Position numbers and translations under genes: made by a program. A DNA stretch of 64,000 bases from DATGPD01 sp041398565 (GTDB taxonomy: Bacteria; Planctomycetota; UBA1135; UBA2386): assembly GCA_041398565.1 (NCBI GenBank), contig JAWKUN010000003.1:930001-994000 (forward strand), written 5' to 3'. Below are positions 1 to 8,709 of the stretch, piece by piece (positions within the stretch are counted from its first letter, which is position 1; the number at the start of each line of letters is the position of its first letter). The notes below the pieces were generated by a model. It had not been told where the DNA came from. It saw only the letters and a program-made list of their open reading frames with translations, and ran no database searches.

Positions 1-848
1 TCGTCTACAACTTCTACGGCATGCTCGCCGTGCTCGGCACGCTCCTGTTCTCGCTGGGATTGCTGCCGTGGATGGGGTCGCGCATGCGCGCGGCGCGCGA
101 GCGGGCGATGGCCACCGGTCAGCTCGACCGTCCGGGCGCCGATCCGATGCTGCGCGAGGACGACCCGCGTTTGGGGGGCGAGAAGGTCACCGGCTACACG
201 CCGGCGCTGATCGACTTCTTCGCGCCGATCGTCACCCTGCTCGCCATCGCCATCGTGCCCTACGTGTTGCACCGCTTCGGTGTACTCGACAACGGCAACT
301 GGATCTTCGAGGCGTTCGCGACGGCGCTCCTGGTGGCGATGGTGGTCACCTGGCTGCGCGGCATGCCCGTCAGCGAGGTGGTGGACGGCCTGGTGCAAGG
401 CTGCGCCGCGGTCACCATCGGCGCACTGATCCTGGCCTTGGCGGTGACGCTCGGCGGTGTGTCCAAGCAGCTCGGCACCGCGACCTACGTCGTCGAGCAC
501 GTCGCCGGGCACGCGCCCGCTGTCCTGCTGCCGGCCTTGTTCACCTACGTGTGCATGGCGATCGCCTTCGCCACCGGTTCGTCGTGGGGGACCTACGCCG
601 TGGTCTTCCCGGTGGCGATGCCGTTGGCGTGGGCGGTGCAGCCCGACCTCCACTACGCCATGGTCTGCTTCGGGGCGGTGCTCGGTGGCTCGGTGTTCGG
701 CGACCAGTGCTCGCCGATCTCGGACACCACGATCCTCGCCAGCATGTTCACCGGTTGCGACCTGCTCGACCACGTGCGCACGCAGCTGCCGCTGGCGTTC
801 GCCTTCGCCACCCTGGGCGCAGTGGCGTCGACGTTGTGCGTCTTGTGA
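1..848 (+). CDS. nhaC: NhaC-family Na+/H+ antiporter, 5'-truncated by window edge
   Basis: This is an inner-membrane sodium/proton antiporter of the NhaC type (PF03553), which exports Na+ in exchange for protons. The reading frame is open from base 3, so the N-terminal half lies outside the window and about 281 residues are visible. Several hydrophobic helices can be seen. The hallmark motif GSVFGDQCSPISDTTILAS is followed by TGCDLLDHVRTQLP, a pattern typical of NhaC and its relatives. It converges with the glycosyltransferase gene, whose stop lies about 43 bases downstream. Family assignment is firm. The transported ion is inferred from the family, and some members exchange organic acids or amino acids instead. 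Confidence 0.85.
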   Translation, partial: VYNFYGMLAVLGTLLFSLGLLPWMGSRMRAARERAMATGQLDRPGADPMLREDDPRLGGEKVTGYTPALIDFFAPIVTLLAIAIVPYVLHRFGVLDNGNWIFEAFATALLVAMVVTWLRGMPVSEVVDGLVQGCAAVTIGALILALAVTLGGVSKQLGTATYVVEHVAGHAPAVLLPALFTYVCMAIAFATGSSWGTYAVVFPVAMPLAWAVQPDLHYAMVCFGAVLGGSVFGDQCSPISDTTILASMFTGCDLLDHVRTQLPLAFAFATLGAVASTLCVL

Positions 849-891
849 GTCGAGGGTGATGGGGCGCGGGTCACCCGCGAGCCGCCCCAGG

Positions 892-2946
892 TCAGCGTCC
901 GAGCAGCCGCTGCCAGGCTTGCGTGTCCGCCTGCAGCGCCTGCCGCTGACGCTGGTACTCCTCGTGCCCGGGCGTGCCCGGCGGCGGTGCGGCGCGATCG
1001 AGCGCGGCGAAGGCACGCTCGAGGTCGCCGCGCTGGTACCAGCTCCCGGCCAGGAGGTTGAGTTCGAGCGGTGACAACGGACGTGTCGCGGCCTCGGCTT
1101 CGAGCAGGTCGCACACGGCTTCCACCTGGCGCCGTTGCCAGTGGGCGCGTGCGCGCTGCGTCGGGGTCGCTCCGGGGTTGCCGAGCACCAGGTCGTCGCG
1201 GCCCAGCGCCAGCGCCAGCTCGCAGAACTCGGTCGAGTCGCGCTGGCCGTCGGTGGCCAGCTTGGCGGCTAGGCGTACGGTCCGCGCGTCGGGGTCGTCG
1301 CTGTCGGCGACCACCTCGAGCGCGCGTGCGGCCTGACGGTCGCCGAGCAGGGCCAGCGCCAGCTCGGCGCGCGCGCGTGGCCAGTCGGCGTGGTCGGCCG
1401 CCGCGAACGCCGGCTCGTCGAGCTCGAACACGCACCAGTCGCCGAGCCGGTCCGCCGGCCGGAAGCGGCGGAGCCAGTGGTAGAGGCGGGTGGGGTCACG
1501 CGGGTCGGGGGCCGCCAGTTCGGTGCCGCGCACCAGAAGGAGGCCGAAGCGCGGCCCCTGTTCGCGGCGCAGCAGCGTGGCTTCGGGATGCCGGGCGCGC
1601 ATGGCGTCGTGGTCGCAGTTGTGCGCGGTCGACCAGTCGATGTTGGCATCGGCGAAGATCAGGTACGGGCGGCGGCCGGCCAGCAGGTTGAACGCCGCGT
1701 CGTAGCGCGGCCAGGTGACGACGTGGCAGCCGCCCAGCCAGGCCGCGAGCGCCAGCGCGGCGCGCCGCCCGCCGCGCCCTTGTTGCCAGAGCCACACGCC
1801 GCCGCGAGCTGCCGGCAGGCACAGCAACACGACGGCCGGCAGCAGGTTGCGGATGCCGTTTTGCAGCGTGCTGAACAGCGACATGTAGGTGAGCGGCAGC
1901 AGCACGCCGAGGCCGAGCAGCAGGCCGCTGCCCGCGGGCCAACGCCGGCCGCGGGCCAGACCGAGGCCGGTTGCCGCCAGCACGGCCAGCGGCAACTTGG
2001 TGAGCAGGCTCACCAGGAAGTAGGTGGGGTGGCCGCGCCCCAAGCGGTCGAAGAACGGCGTGAGACCTGCCGCACGCGACTGCAGGTTCTGGAAGGTCAC
2101 GCCGCGCACGAAGGGCTCCGGCAGCAGCCGCAGCGTCTGCTCGACCAGCGGCCAGGTGCGCAAGGTGCCCGCGTCACCGGGGCCGGGCAGCCAGCGCGGT
2201 GCGGCGAACAGGTAGCAGGCGTGCAGGGTCGTCAGGACCACGGCCGCACCGCCGCCGACCAGTACGACCGCGCGCCCGAGCGCGTGTGGGTTCTGACGTC
2301 GGACCCAGAGGTGGCGCAGGAGGCACACGCCGAAGACCGGCAGCAGGAACAGGTTCAGGTACTTCGTCGCCAGGGCCGCTCCGACCAGCGCGGCGGCCAG
2401 CAGGAAGCGCAGCGGCGACGGTCGCCGCAGCCAGGCCAGCGCGCCGGCGAAGGCCAGGGTCGCGAGCGCGGCCATGGCCATGTCGGCCGTCATCAGCGGC
2501 GCGTTGGCGAGCACGACCGGGTTCGCCGCGTGCACGGCGAGCGCCACCAGGGCGTGTCGCCGATCGAAGAGCTGGCAACAGAGCCACGCCACGCCGATGC
2601 CCGCGAGCACGGCGAACACCAGCATCCCGAAGCGGCCGTGGGTGAACTCGGCGTCGGCGTCGGCAGTCGGAGCGAGGCCGGCGAGGAGCTGGTTGGCGAA
2701 GAACGGCAGCGGCCCGTGGAAGGTGGTGTGCGGCACGTCCCACGCCAGCTCGCGGCGCAGCAACGCGCCGGCCTTGAGGTAGGAGAGTTCGTCCTGCGTC
2801 CACGGGCGGTGCGCGGCGAGCCAGGCCAAGGTGGCGACGTGCAGGGCCAGGATGCCGATCACCGCAAGCACGAAGGCCACCACCCGCGGCTGTCTCGGTC
2901 GCGCGGCTTCGCCGGCAGGGGGGGCGGGAAGGTCGGGGCCGGGCAT
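892..2946 (-). CDS. GT39-like membrane glycosyltransferase with TPR-like tail
   Basis: This is a predicted polytopic GT-C glycosyltransferase (dolichyl-phosphate-mannose-protein mannosyltransferase / ArnT-like, PF13231 type) of 684 residues. It would use a polyprenyl-phosphate sugar to modify a protein or lipid on the outer side of the inner membrane. The first transmembrane helix is followed by an acidic loop containing TQDELSYLKAG, where this superfamily carries its catalytic aspartate. About ten further helices follow. The last 250 residues are soluble, and the final 60 look like one TPR hairpin (WYQRGDLERAFAALDRA). The ATG at 2946 is preferred over a TTG 66 bases upstream because it places the first hydrophobic helix near the N-terminus. 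Acceptor and donor are unknown. Confidence 0.75.
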   Translation of the reverse strand: MPGPDLPAPPAGEAARPRQPRVVAFVLAVIGILALHVATLAWLAAHRPWTQDELSYLKAGALLRRELAWDVPHTTFHGPLPFFANQLLAGLAPTADADAEFTHGRFGMLVFAVLAGIGVAWLCCQLFDRRHALVALAVHAANPVVLANAPLMTADMAMAALATLAFAGALAWLRRPSPLRFLLAAALVGAALATKYLNLFLLPVFGVCLLRHLWVRRQNPHALGRAVVLVGGGAAVVLTTLHACYLFAAPRWLPGPGDAGTLRTWPLVEQTLRLLPEPFVRGVTFQNLQSRAAGLTPFFDRLGRGHPTYFLVSLLTKLPLAVLAATGLGLARGRRWPAGSGLLLGLGVLLPLTYMSLFSTLQNGIRNLLPAVVLLCLPAARGGVWLWQQGRGGRRAALALAAWLGGCHVVTWPRYDAAFNLLAGRRPYLIFADANIDWSTAHNCDHDAMRARHPEATLLRREQGPRFGLLLVRGTELAAPDPRDPTRLYHWLRRFRPADRLGDWCVFELDEPAFAAADHADWPRARAELALALLGDRQAARALEVVADSDDPDARTVRLAAKLATDGQRDSTEFCELALALGRDDLVLGNPGATPTQRARAHWQRRQVEAVCDLLEAEAATRPLSPLELNLLAGSWYQRGDLERAFAALDRAAPPPGTPGHEEYQRQRQALQADTQAWQRLLGR

Positions 2947-3108
2947 GGCGCGGGCACACCGGCAGGCCGGCGCGCGCGGGGCGAGGATGTCCCGCCGGAG
3001 AAGGGGAGTCAAGCGACGCGCACCGTGCCAGTGGCGGGCTCACCGCGGCCGTCGAGCCTGTGGCACTACGGACCGATTTGCCAGCGCCGCCAGCGCGGTC
3101 ACGTTTGC

Positions 3109-3114
3109 TATCGT
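3109..3114 (+). promoter_or_regulatory. candidate -10 element of a leaderless promoter
   Basis: The hexamer TATCGT lies exactly 6 bases before the ATG at 3121 in an otherwise GC-rich region. If it is a -10 box, transcription would begin at or next to the start codon. No convincing -35 box is placed at 17 bp, and there is no Shine-Dalgarno sequence. This is inference from position only. Confidence 0.3.
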
Positions 3115-3120
3115 CGCGGC

Positions 3121-4410
3121 ATGGGTCTCTCGCCTTCTCCGTCCACCCGCCGCGACCTGCTCAAGGCCTCCGCGGTCGCGGGTGTCTCCGCCTTGGCCAC
3201 CCGCACCGCGCCCGCCGGCTATTTCACCGGCGTCGACGACACGATCAAGGTGGGCTTGGTCGGCTGCGGTGGGCGCGGCACCGGCGCGGCCGTGCAGGCT
3301 CTGCGCGCGGACCAGCGTGCCAAGCTCGTCGCCATGCACGACGCGTTCGGCGACCGCCTGACACGCAGCCTCGAGAACATCCGCAACGTCAAGGACGTGG
3401 CGGCGCAGGTCGAGGTGTCGCCGGACAAGCAGTTCACCGGCTTCGACGGCTACACCAAGCTCCTCGACTCGGGCCTCGACCTGGTGGTGCTCGCCTCGCC
3501 GCCGCACTTCCGGCCGATGCAGGTCGAGGAGGCGGTGAAGCGGCGGATCCACATGTTCGTCGAGAAGCCGATCGCCGTCGACGCGCCGGGCGTGCGCCGG
3601 GTGATGGCGGCCTGCGAGCAGGCCAAGGAGCTGAAGCTCAACGTCGTCTCCGGTCTCTGCTACCGCTACCACGACGGTCGCCGCGCCCTGATGGAGCGCA
3701 TCCACGCGGGCGACGTCGGCCGCATCCTCACCATCGACGTCAACTACTTGACCGGTGAGCTCTGGCACCGCGGCCGCCAGCCGCAGTGGTCGGAGATGGA
3801 GTTCCAGTGCCGCAACTGGCTCTACTTCGCCTGGCTGTCGGGCGACCACATCGCCGAGCAGCACATCCACAGCCTCGATGTCGCCGCCTGGGCGCTCGGC
3901 GACCGCTACCCCAAGCGCTGTCTCGCCACCGGCGGCCGCCAAGTGCGCACCGACCCGAAGTTCGGCAACGTCTACGACCACTTCGCCACGCGCTACGAGT
4001 ACGAGGACGGCGTGCAGGTGTTCAGCGCCTGCCGGCAGATGGCCGGGTGCACCACCGACGTGTCCGACAACATCCACGGCACCGACGGCCACGCGTTCGT
4101 GTTCAAGCACCGCATCGACGGCAAGCACAAGTGGGAGTGGGACGGCGAGAACAGCGACATGTACCAGAACGAGCACGACGCGCTGTTCGCGGCCTTGCGC
4201 AAGGGCGAGCCGATCAACAACGGCGACTACATGTGCAAGAGCACCCTGATGGCGATCATGGGGCGCCTGTCGGCCTACACCGGCCAGGCGATCACCTGGG
4301 AGCAGGCGTTGAACAGCAAGGAAGTCCTGGCGCCGAAGGAGTACGCCTGGGGTGACGTCGATCCGGCATTGATGGCGATCGCCACGCCCGGTGTGACCAA
4401 GTTCGTGTGA
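3121..4410 (+). CDS. Gfo/Idh/MocA-family oxidoreductase, Tat-exported
   Basis: This is an NAD(P)-dependent oxidoreductase-like protein of 429 residues, probably acting on a sugar or polyol. The N-terminus has a twin-arginine signal (TRRDLLKASAVAG, Arg10-Arg11), so it is predicted to fold in the cytoplasm and be exported. A Rossmann motif GLVGCGGRGTG lies at about residues 45-55, and the family motif VEKP (Glu148-Lys149-Pro150) marks the substrate side of the nucleotide site. Tat-exported members are abundant in Planctomycetota, and some may keep their nucleotide bound as a prosthetic group. The ATG at 3121 has no Shine-Dalgarno sequence but has an AT-rich hexamer 6 bases upstream. The substrate cannot be deduced, but permease and DUF1080 genes 4-6 kb away fit a carbohydrate role. 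Confidence 0.88.
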   Translation: MGLSPSPSTRRDLLKASAVAGVSALATRTAPAGYFTGVDDTIKVGLVGCGGRGTGAAVQALRADQRAKLVAMHDAFGDRLTRSLENIRNVKDVAAQVEVSPDKQFTGFDGYTKLLDSGLDLVVLASPPHFRPMQVEEAVKRRIHMFVEKPIAVDAPGVRRVMAACEQAKELKLNVVSGLCYRYHDGRRALMERIHAGDVGRILTIDVNYLTGELWHRGRQPQWSEMEFQCRNWLYFAWLSGDHIAEQHIHSLDVAAWALGDRYPKRCLATGGRQVRTDPKFGNVYDHFATRYEYEDGVQVFSACRQMAGCTTDVSDNIHGTDGHAFVFKHRIDGKHKWEWDGENSDMYQNEHDALFAALRKGEPINNGDYMCKSTLMAIMGRLSAYTGQAITWEQALNSKEVLAPKEYAWGDVDPALMAIATPGVTKFV

Positions 4411-4554
4411 CGAGCACGCCGCGGTCGCGCACGCCGGACCCGGGCCGGGATTCGTGGTTCCGGTCGGCCCCGTGCAACACTTCGCGCCGCCTGCGGATGA
4501 TGCTGCTGGCCGACGCTCGGTCTGCGCGCGACCGTATCCCTCGCACTCACTTCG

Positions 4555-7404
4555 ATGGCGTTTCCCGAACCCGAACCCGGGCTGTCACCTCCGCCCGACC
4601 TACGGGCGTTGGTCGAGCAATGCGTCTCTCGCTTTCCGACCGACGGGGCCCGGGCGGTCGACGAGGCGTGCGCGCAGTACCCGCACCTCGCCGCGGCGCT
4701 GCGCCGGCGCATGGCCCTGCTCGAGCGCTCGGGTTTCCTGGCGGGCGACCCAGGCCAGACCGACTACCCCGACCGCCTGGGTGACTTCCACCTGCTCGAG
4801 CTGATCGGCGAAGGCGGCATGGGAGCCGTGTTCCGGGCACGGCAGGTGTCGCTGGACCGCCAGGTGGCGCTGAAGGTGATCCGCGCCGACCTCGCCTTCT
4901 CGCCGCGATCGCGTGAGCGCTTCAGGCGCGAGATCGAGGCCATCGCTGCCATGCGCTCCGCGGGGATCGTCCAGGTCTACGTGGTCGGCGACGAGGAGGG
5001 TGTGCCGTACTACGCGATGGAGCTGGTCGACGGCATCAATCTGCAAGACCTCGTACTCGACCTGCGCCGAACGCCGCCCGAGCGCCTCACCGGCGCCGAC
5101 CTGCGCGCGGCGCTGGCCCGCATGCTGGCCGGCCGCCAGGCCTCGTCGACGGCGAACGAGGTCGAGGACCTCTTCGCCGGCACCTACGTGCAGGTGTGCT
5201 GCCGCATCGCCCAGCGCGTGGCGCGCACGCTGGCCTACGCCCACGAGCGCGGCGTGCTGCACCGCGACGTCAAGCCGAGCAACGTCATGCTCGATCGGTC
5301 CGGTCGCGTCCTGCTGCTCGACTTCGGGTTGGCGCGCGCCATCGAGAGTGGCGACGGCGCCATGACCCGCACCGGCGCGCTGGTGGGCTCGCCCGCCTAC
5401 ATGGCTCCGGAGCAGATGCGGGGTGAGCCCAACCTCGACGGACGGGTCGACGTGTACGGGGTCGGTGTGCTGCTCTACGAGCTGCTCACGCACCGGGCCG
5501 CGTTCCGCGGCGACACGCAAGAAGACCTGCGCGCGAGCGTGCTGGCCGGGAGCGTCCCGAGCCCGCAGCAGCTCAATCCGGCGCTGCCGCGCGACGCCGA
5601 GACCATCTGTCTGAAGGCCATGGCTCCCGAGCGAGGGCGGCGCTACGCCACGACGGAGGCGTTGGCCGACGACCTGCAGCGCTTCCTCGAGCTGCGCCCG
5701 ATCGCGGCGCGCCGGGCCGGGTGGCCTTACCGGATTCGCCGGTGGGGACAGCGCCATCCGGCGCGGGCGACGGCGCTGGTGGCGACGCTGCTGGTGGCGG
5801 TCGGCGCCCCGATCGCCTATGCGGCCCAAGAGCGGGTTGCCCGACAGGCCATCACGGCTGCGCTCGACCGCGCCGAGCGCAACCAGCGCAGCTACGAACT
5901 CGCCATTTCGACGGTGATCGCCGGCATGGAGGACACCACCATGCGTCTGGCCCACGACGAGCAGCTGGCGAGCGGCAAGCTCGATGCCCTGCGTAGGGAG
6001 TTGCTCGAAGGCGCGGCGGCTTTCTGGCAGACGATGGCCGACGTCGACGATCCGGCGCCCGGCGTGCGCGACGCACTGTTTCGTGCCAAGAGCGTGCTGG
6101 CGGTGACCCGCCGTGAGCTGGGCGATCTGGCGGGAGCGCGCGCCGTGCTGGCGGCGACCGCGCGGCAGATCGAAGAGCTCCGCGACGCCGCCACCGAGAG
6201 CGAGCGCCGCCACCTCGATCAGGACTTGGCCAAAGTCCTCTTCGACACCGCCGACGTGATGCTGGCCCAGCACGAGCTGCGCCCCGCGGTGGAGACGCTG
6301 CAGCGCAGCGCCGCCATCGCAGAGAGTGCGGCCGCCGCGGCCGCCAACCCGGGGGCGGTGCAGCGCCACGTGCGCCGCTGCCGTCTCAACATCGCGCAGG
6401 CGCAGGCGCAGCTCGGCGAGGCGGACGCCGCGATCGCCACGTGTCGGGAAGTCCTCGCCGGCATGGCCGACGAGGGCGCTTCCGACGCCATGCTGCGGGC
6501 GCGCACTCTGTTGGCGGCCGTCCTGCTGCACACCGGGCGGCTGGACGAGGCGGCGCCGGCGCTGCAGGAGGCGATCGATCTGCGCACGCAACGCATGCAG
6601 GCCGACCCGGCCGACGTCGCCAATCTGCGCGACCTCAAGTCGGTGCACCACAATCTCGGGCTCCTCTTGCAGCAGCGTGGCGATCTGGCGGGGGCTCGGC
6701 ACAACCTGGAACGGTCCCTGACCCTGGCCAAGCAGCTGCGCGCCGCGTTCCCCGACCGGTTGGACAACCGTCTCACCGTCCTCTCGTCGACGATGGTGCT
6801 CGCCAACGTGCTCTTGCGTCTGGGCGAGCCTGCCGCCGCCGAAGCGTTGTGCCGCGAGGGAGTGCACGACGGCGAGGTGCTGGCGGTCGAGCACGCCGAC
6901 GTGGCGGACGTGCGTTCGACGCTGGCCGAGCTGCGTTCGACGCTGGGGCAGATGCTCATCGACGACCCGGCTCGACGTGGCGAGGCCGTGGCCTTGCTGC
7001 GAGGAGCGGTAGAAGTGCTCGAAGCGAGAGCGCAGGATCCCGGAGCCGGCCCCGACGTCGTCTCCTCGTTGGCGACGACGCGTGGGCTGCTGGCCTCGGC
7101 CCTGGCGCGGAGCGGCGAGCTGTCGGAGTCGCGCGCGGTGGAGGACGCGGCGTTCTCCGCCTACGAGGCCGCGTGGAAGCAGGACCGCCAGAACGGATTC
7201 GTCGTCGCCAACGCCGCTCGCGCCTTCGCCAGCGCCTCGTCGCGCGGGCTGCGTGCCGACGACGAGGCGCGCGTGCGTGCCGTGCTGCAGCGGGCGGCGA
7301 CGATGCCCGAGGTGGACGAGGTGTTGTGGACGCTGCTGCGGGAGCTGCCCGAGCCGTCGCAGCGGCAACTGGAGCGTCTGCGTCCGTCGCCGGGCGACCG
7401 CTGA
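4555..7404 (+). CDS. membrane Ser/Thr protein kinase with TPR-like sensor
   Basis: This is a 949-residue Hanks-type protein kinase that should phosphorylate Ser/Thr residues of cytoplasmic partners. The kinase domain covers about residues 77-380. It shows the glycine loop GEGGMG (85-90), the ATP-binding Lys107, the catalytic HRDVKPSN (His236-Arg237-Asp238) and DFG (256-258), then APEQ. An 80-residue N-terminal region precedes it. A predicted transmembrane helix lies at about 404-424. The remaining 520 residues are helical and TPR-like, a common sensory arrangement in planctomycete kinases. There is an insertion of about 30 residues before the catalytic loop, rich in Ala and Arg. No sigma factor gene is adjacent. 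Domain assignment is firm; the signal and targets are unknown. Confidence 0.92.
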   Translation: MAFPEPEPGLSPPPDLRALVEQCVSRFPTDGARAVDEACAQYPHLAAALRRRMALLERSGFLAGDPGQTDYPDRLGDFHLLELIGEGGMGAVFRARQVSLDRQVALKVIRADLAFSPRSRERFRREIEAIAAMRSAGIVQVYVVGDEEGVPYYAMELVDGINLQDLVLDLRRTPPERLTGADLRAALARMLAGRQASSTANEVEDLFAGTYVQVCCRIAQRVARTLAYAHERGVLHRDVKPSNVMLDRSGRVLLLDFGLARAIESGDGAMTRTGALVGSPAYMAPEQMRGEPNLDGRVDVYGVGVLLYELLTHRAAFRGDTQEDLRASVLAGSVPSPQQLNPALPRDAETICLKAMAPERGRRYATTEALADDLQRFLELRPIAARRAGWPYRIRRWGQRHPARATALVATLLVAVGAPIAYAAQERVARQAITAALDRAERNQRSYELAISTVIAGMEDTTMRLAHDEQLASGKLDALRRELLEGAAAFWQTMADVDDPAPGVRDALFRAKSVLAVTRRELGDLAGARAVLAATARQIEELRDAATESERRHLDQDLAKVLFDTADVMLAQHELRPAVETLQRSAAIAESAAAAAANPGAVQRHVRRCRLNIAQAQAQLGEADAAIATCREVLAGMADEGASDAMLRARTLLAAVLLHTGRLDEAAPALQEAIDLRTQRMQADPADVANLRDLKSVHHNLGLLLQQRGDLAGARHNLERSLTLAKQLRAAFPDRLDNRLTVLSSTMVLANVLLRLGEPAAAEALCREGVHDGEVLAVEHADVADVRSTLAELRSTLGQMLIDDPARRGEAVALLRGAVEVLEARAQDPGAGPDVVSSLATTRGLLASALARSGELSESRAVEDAAFSAYEAAWKQDRQNGFVVANAARAFASASSRGLRADDEARVRAVLQRAATMPEVDEVLWTLLRELPEPSQRQLERLRPSPGDR

Positions 7405-7408
7405 GCGG

Positions 7409-8704
7409 TCAGGAGCGCGGTCGCACGAACACGTTGCGGAACCAGGCGTAGGCGTCGCCGGCGACCTTGCCGCCGGGGGCGTGGCGCTGCAGGCCGAGGA
7501 AACCGGTCGCCGCGCGCTTGTCGAAGGCCTCGCCCTGCTCGGGCGTGACCTCGGTGGTGTCGACGTCGTAGAGCGTGAAGCCGTTGAGCCGGGTGCGAAT
7601 GCGCGTGCCGGTGTAGCTGATCTCGAGCGTGTTCCAGGTGCCGGTGGGGTAGAGCGCGTCCTCGATCTTCGGCGCGACCGAGCCGTACAGGCTGCCGGTC
7701 TTCTGCCAGGCCTTCAGCACGCTGTTCGTGCCTGCCTCCCAGTCGTGGTCGTCGAGGATTTGGATCTCGCAGCCGGAGTAGGCCGGGTTGCTGTCGTCGC
7801 GCTTGGCGCGCAGGAACACGCCGCTGTTGGCCAGGGTGGCCAGCTTGAAGTCGAGACGTAGGTCGAAGTCGGTGAAGTCGGCCTTGCTGCGCAGCTCGTG
7901 CGCTTGGCCGTCGACCAGCAGCGCCAGCACGCCGTCGGCGAGGCGGAAGCCGGAGCCGTCGCCGCCGTGCGGCTGCCAGCGCGACAGGTCCTTTCCGAGC
8001 AGGTCCTTCCAGCCCGCCTTCGGGCGCAGCGCGCTGCCGTCGCCCAGCTCGAACTGGTCGGGGTCGAACACCGGCAGCTCGCGGATGGTGATGTTCTTGA
8101 AGCGCACGGTGCGCTGATTCACCTCGCCGCCGTGCACTTGTAGGCCGATGCAACCGCTCTCGGCGAAGCCCTTGGCGTCGGCGGGCAGGTGGTAGTCGGT
8201 GACCTGGGCGCCGTTGACCCAAGCTTGCAGCCAGAAGGCGTGGCCGACCATGCGCACGCGCACGTGGTTCCACTCGCCGCGGCGGTAGTGCGTCTCGCCC
8301 TTCTCGTTGTGCGCCAGGAACTCGTCCGAGTACACGGCACCGATCTCGCCGCCAGGCCGGTGGTCGAGGGTCACCTGCACGCCGCGCTCGCCGGTGCTGG
8401 CGGGACGCATGCGCAGGAAGACGCCCGAGTCGAACGGGTAGTCCATGCGCACGTCCAGCTCGAGATCGAAGCTGTGGTAGCACCGGTCGGTGTAGATGAG
8501 GCCGCCGTTGCCGTCGCTGGCGCTGCGCCCCACGAGGCAGCCGTCCTCGACCGTCCACTGCGCAGGTCCGTCGTAGCGGCCGCCCGTGGTGGTCCATCCG
8601 GCGAGGGTCTTGCCGTCGAAGAGCGGAGTGGGAGACGCAGGAGTCGTCGGCGCTTGGGCGGCGGCGGCGAGCGAGAGCGAGAGCAGGAGTGGAGGGCGGA
8701 GCAT
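7409..8704 (-). CDS. secreted protein with two DUF1080 (3-keto-disaccharide hydrolase-like) domains
   Basis: This 431-residue protein begins with a signal peptide (MLRPPLLLSLSLAAAAQA). It carries two concanavalin-like beta-sandwich domains of the DUF1080/PF06439 type at about residues 30-205 and 215-425. Each copy shows a pattern of the form LFDGKTLAGW or LLGKDLSRWQ followed by SGVFLR. DUF1080 proteins have been linked to hydrolysis of 3-keto-glycosides and are numerous in Planctomycetota. The ATG at 8704 is chosen because it starts the signal peptide; the frame is open further upstream. The permease gene ends only 5 bases before it, so the two are probably co-transcribed. Its stop lies 4 bases from the stop of the convergent kinase. 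Confidence 0.85.
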   Translation of the reverse strand: MLRPPLLLSLSLAAAAQAPTTPASPTPLFDGKTLAGWTTTGGRYDGPAQWTVEDGCLVGRSASDGNGGLIYTDRCYHSFDLELDVRMDYPFDSGVFLRMRPASTGERGVQVTLDHRPGGEIGAVYSDEFLAHNEKGETHYRRGEWNHVRVRMVGHAFWLQAWVNGAQVTDYHLPADAKGFAESGCIGLQVHGGEVNQRTVRFKNITIRELPVFDPDQFELGDGSALRPKAGWKDLLGKDLSRWQPHGGDGSGFRLADGVLALLVDGQAHELRSKADFTDFDLRLDFKLATLANSGVFLRAKRDDSNPAYSGCEIQILDDHDWEAGTNSVLKAWQKTGSLYGSVAPKIEDALYPTGTWNTLEISYTGTRIRTRLNGFTLYDVDTTEVTPEQGEAFDKRAATGFLGLQRHAPGGKVAGDAYAWFRNVFVRPRS

Positions 8705-8709
8705 GTGGA

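Noticed and set aside
1390..4410. Very long + strand open frame of 1006 codons overlapping the glycosyltransferase
   Set aside because: Its first 577 codons are antisense to the GT39-like gene and have low-complexity Arg/Gln/Glu composition; only the part from 3121 is a gene.
4600..7368. 922-codon minus-strand frame across the first kinase
   Set aside because: Antisense shadow of a gene with complete kinase motifs.
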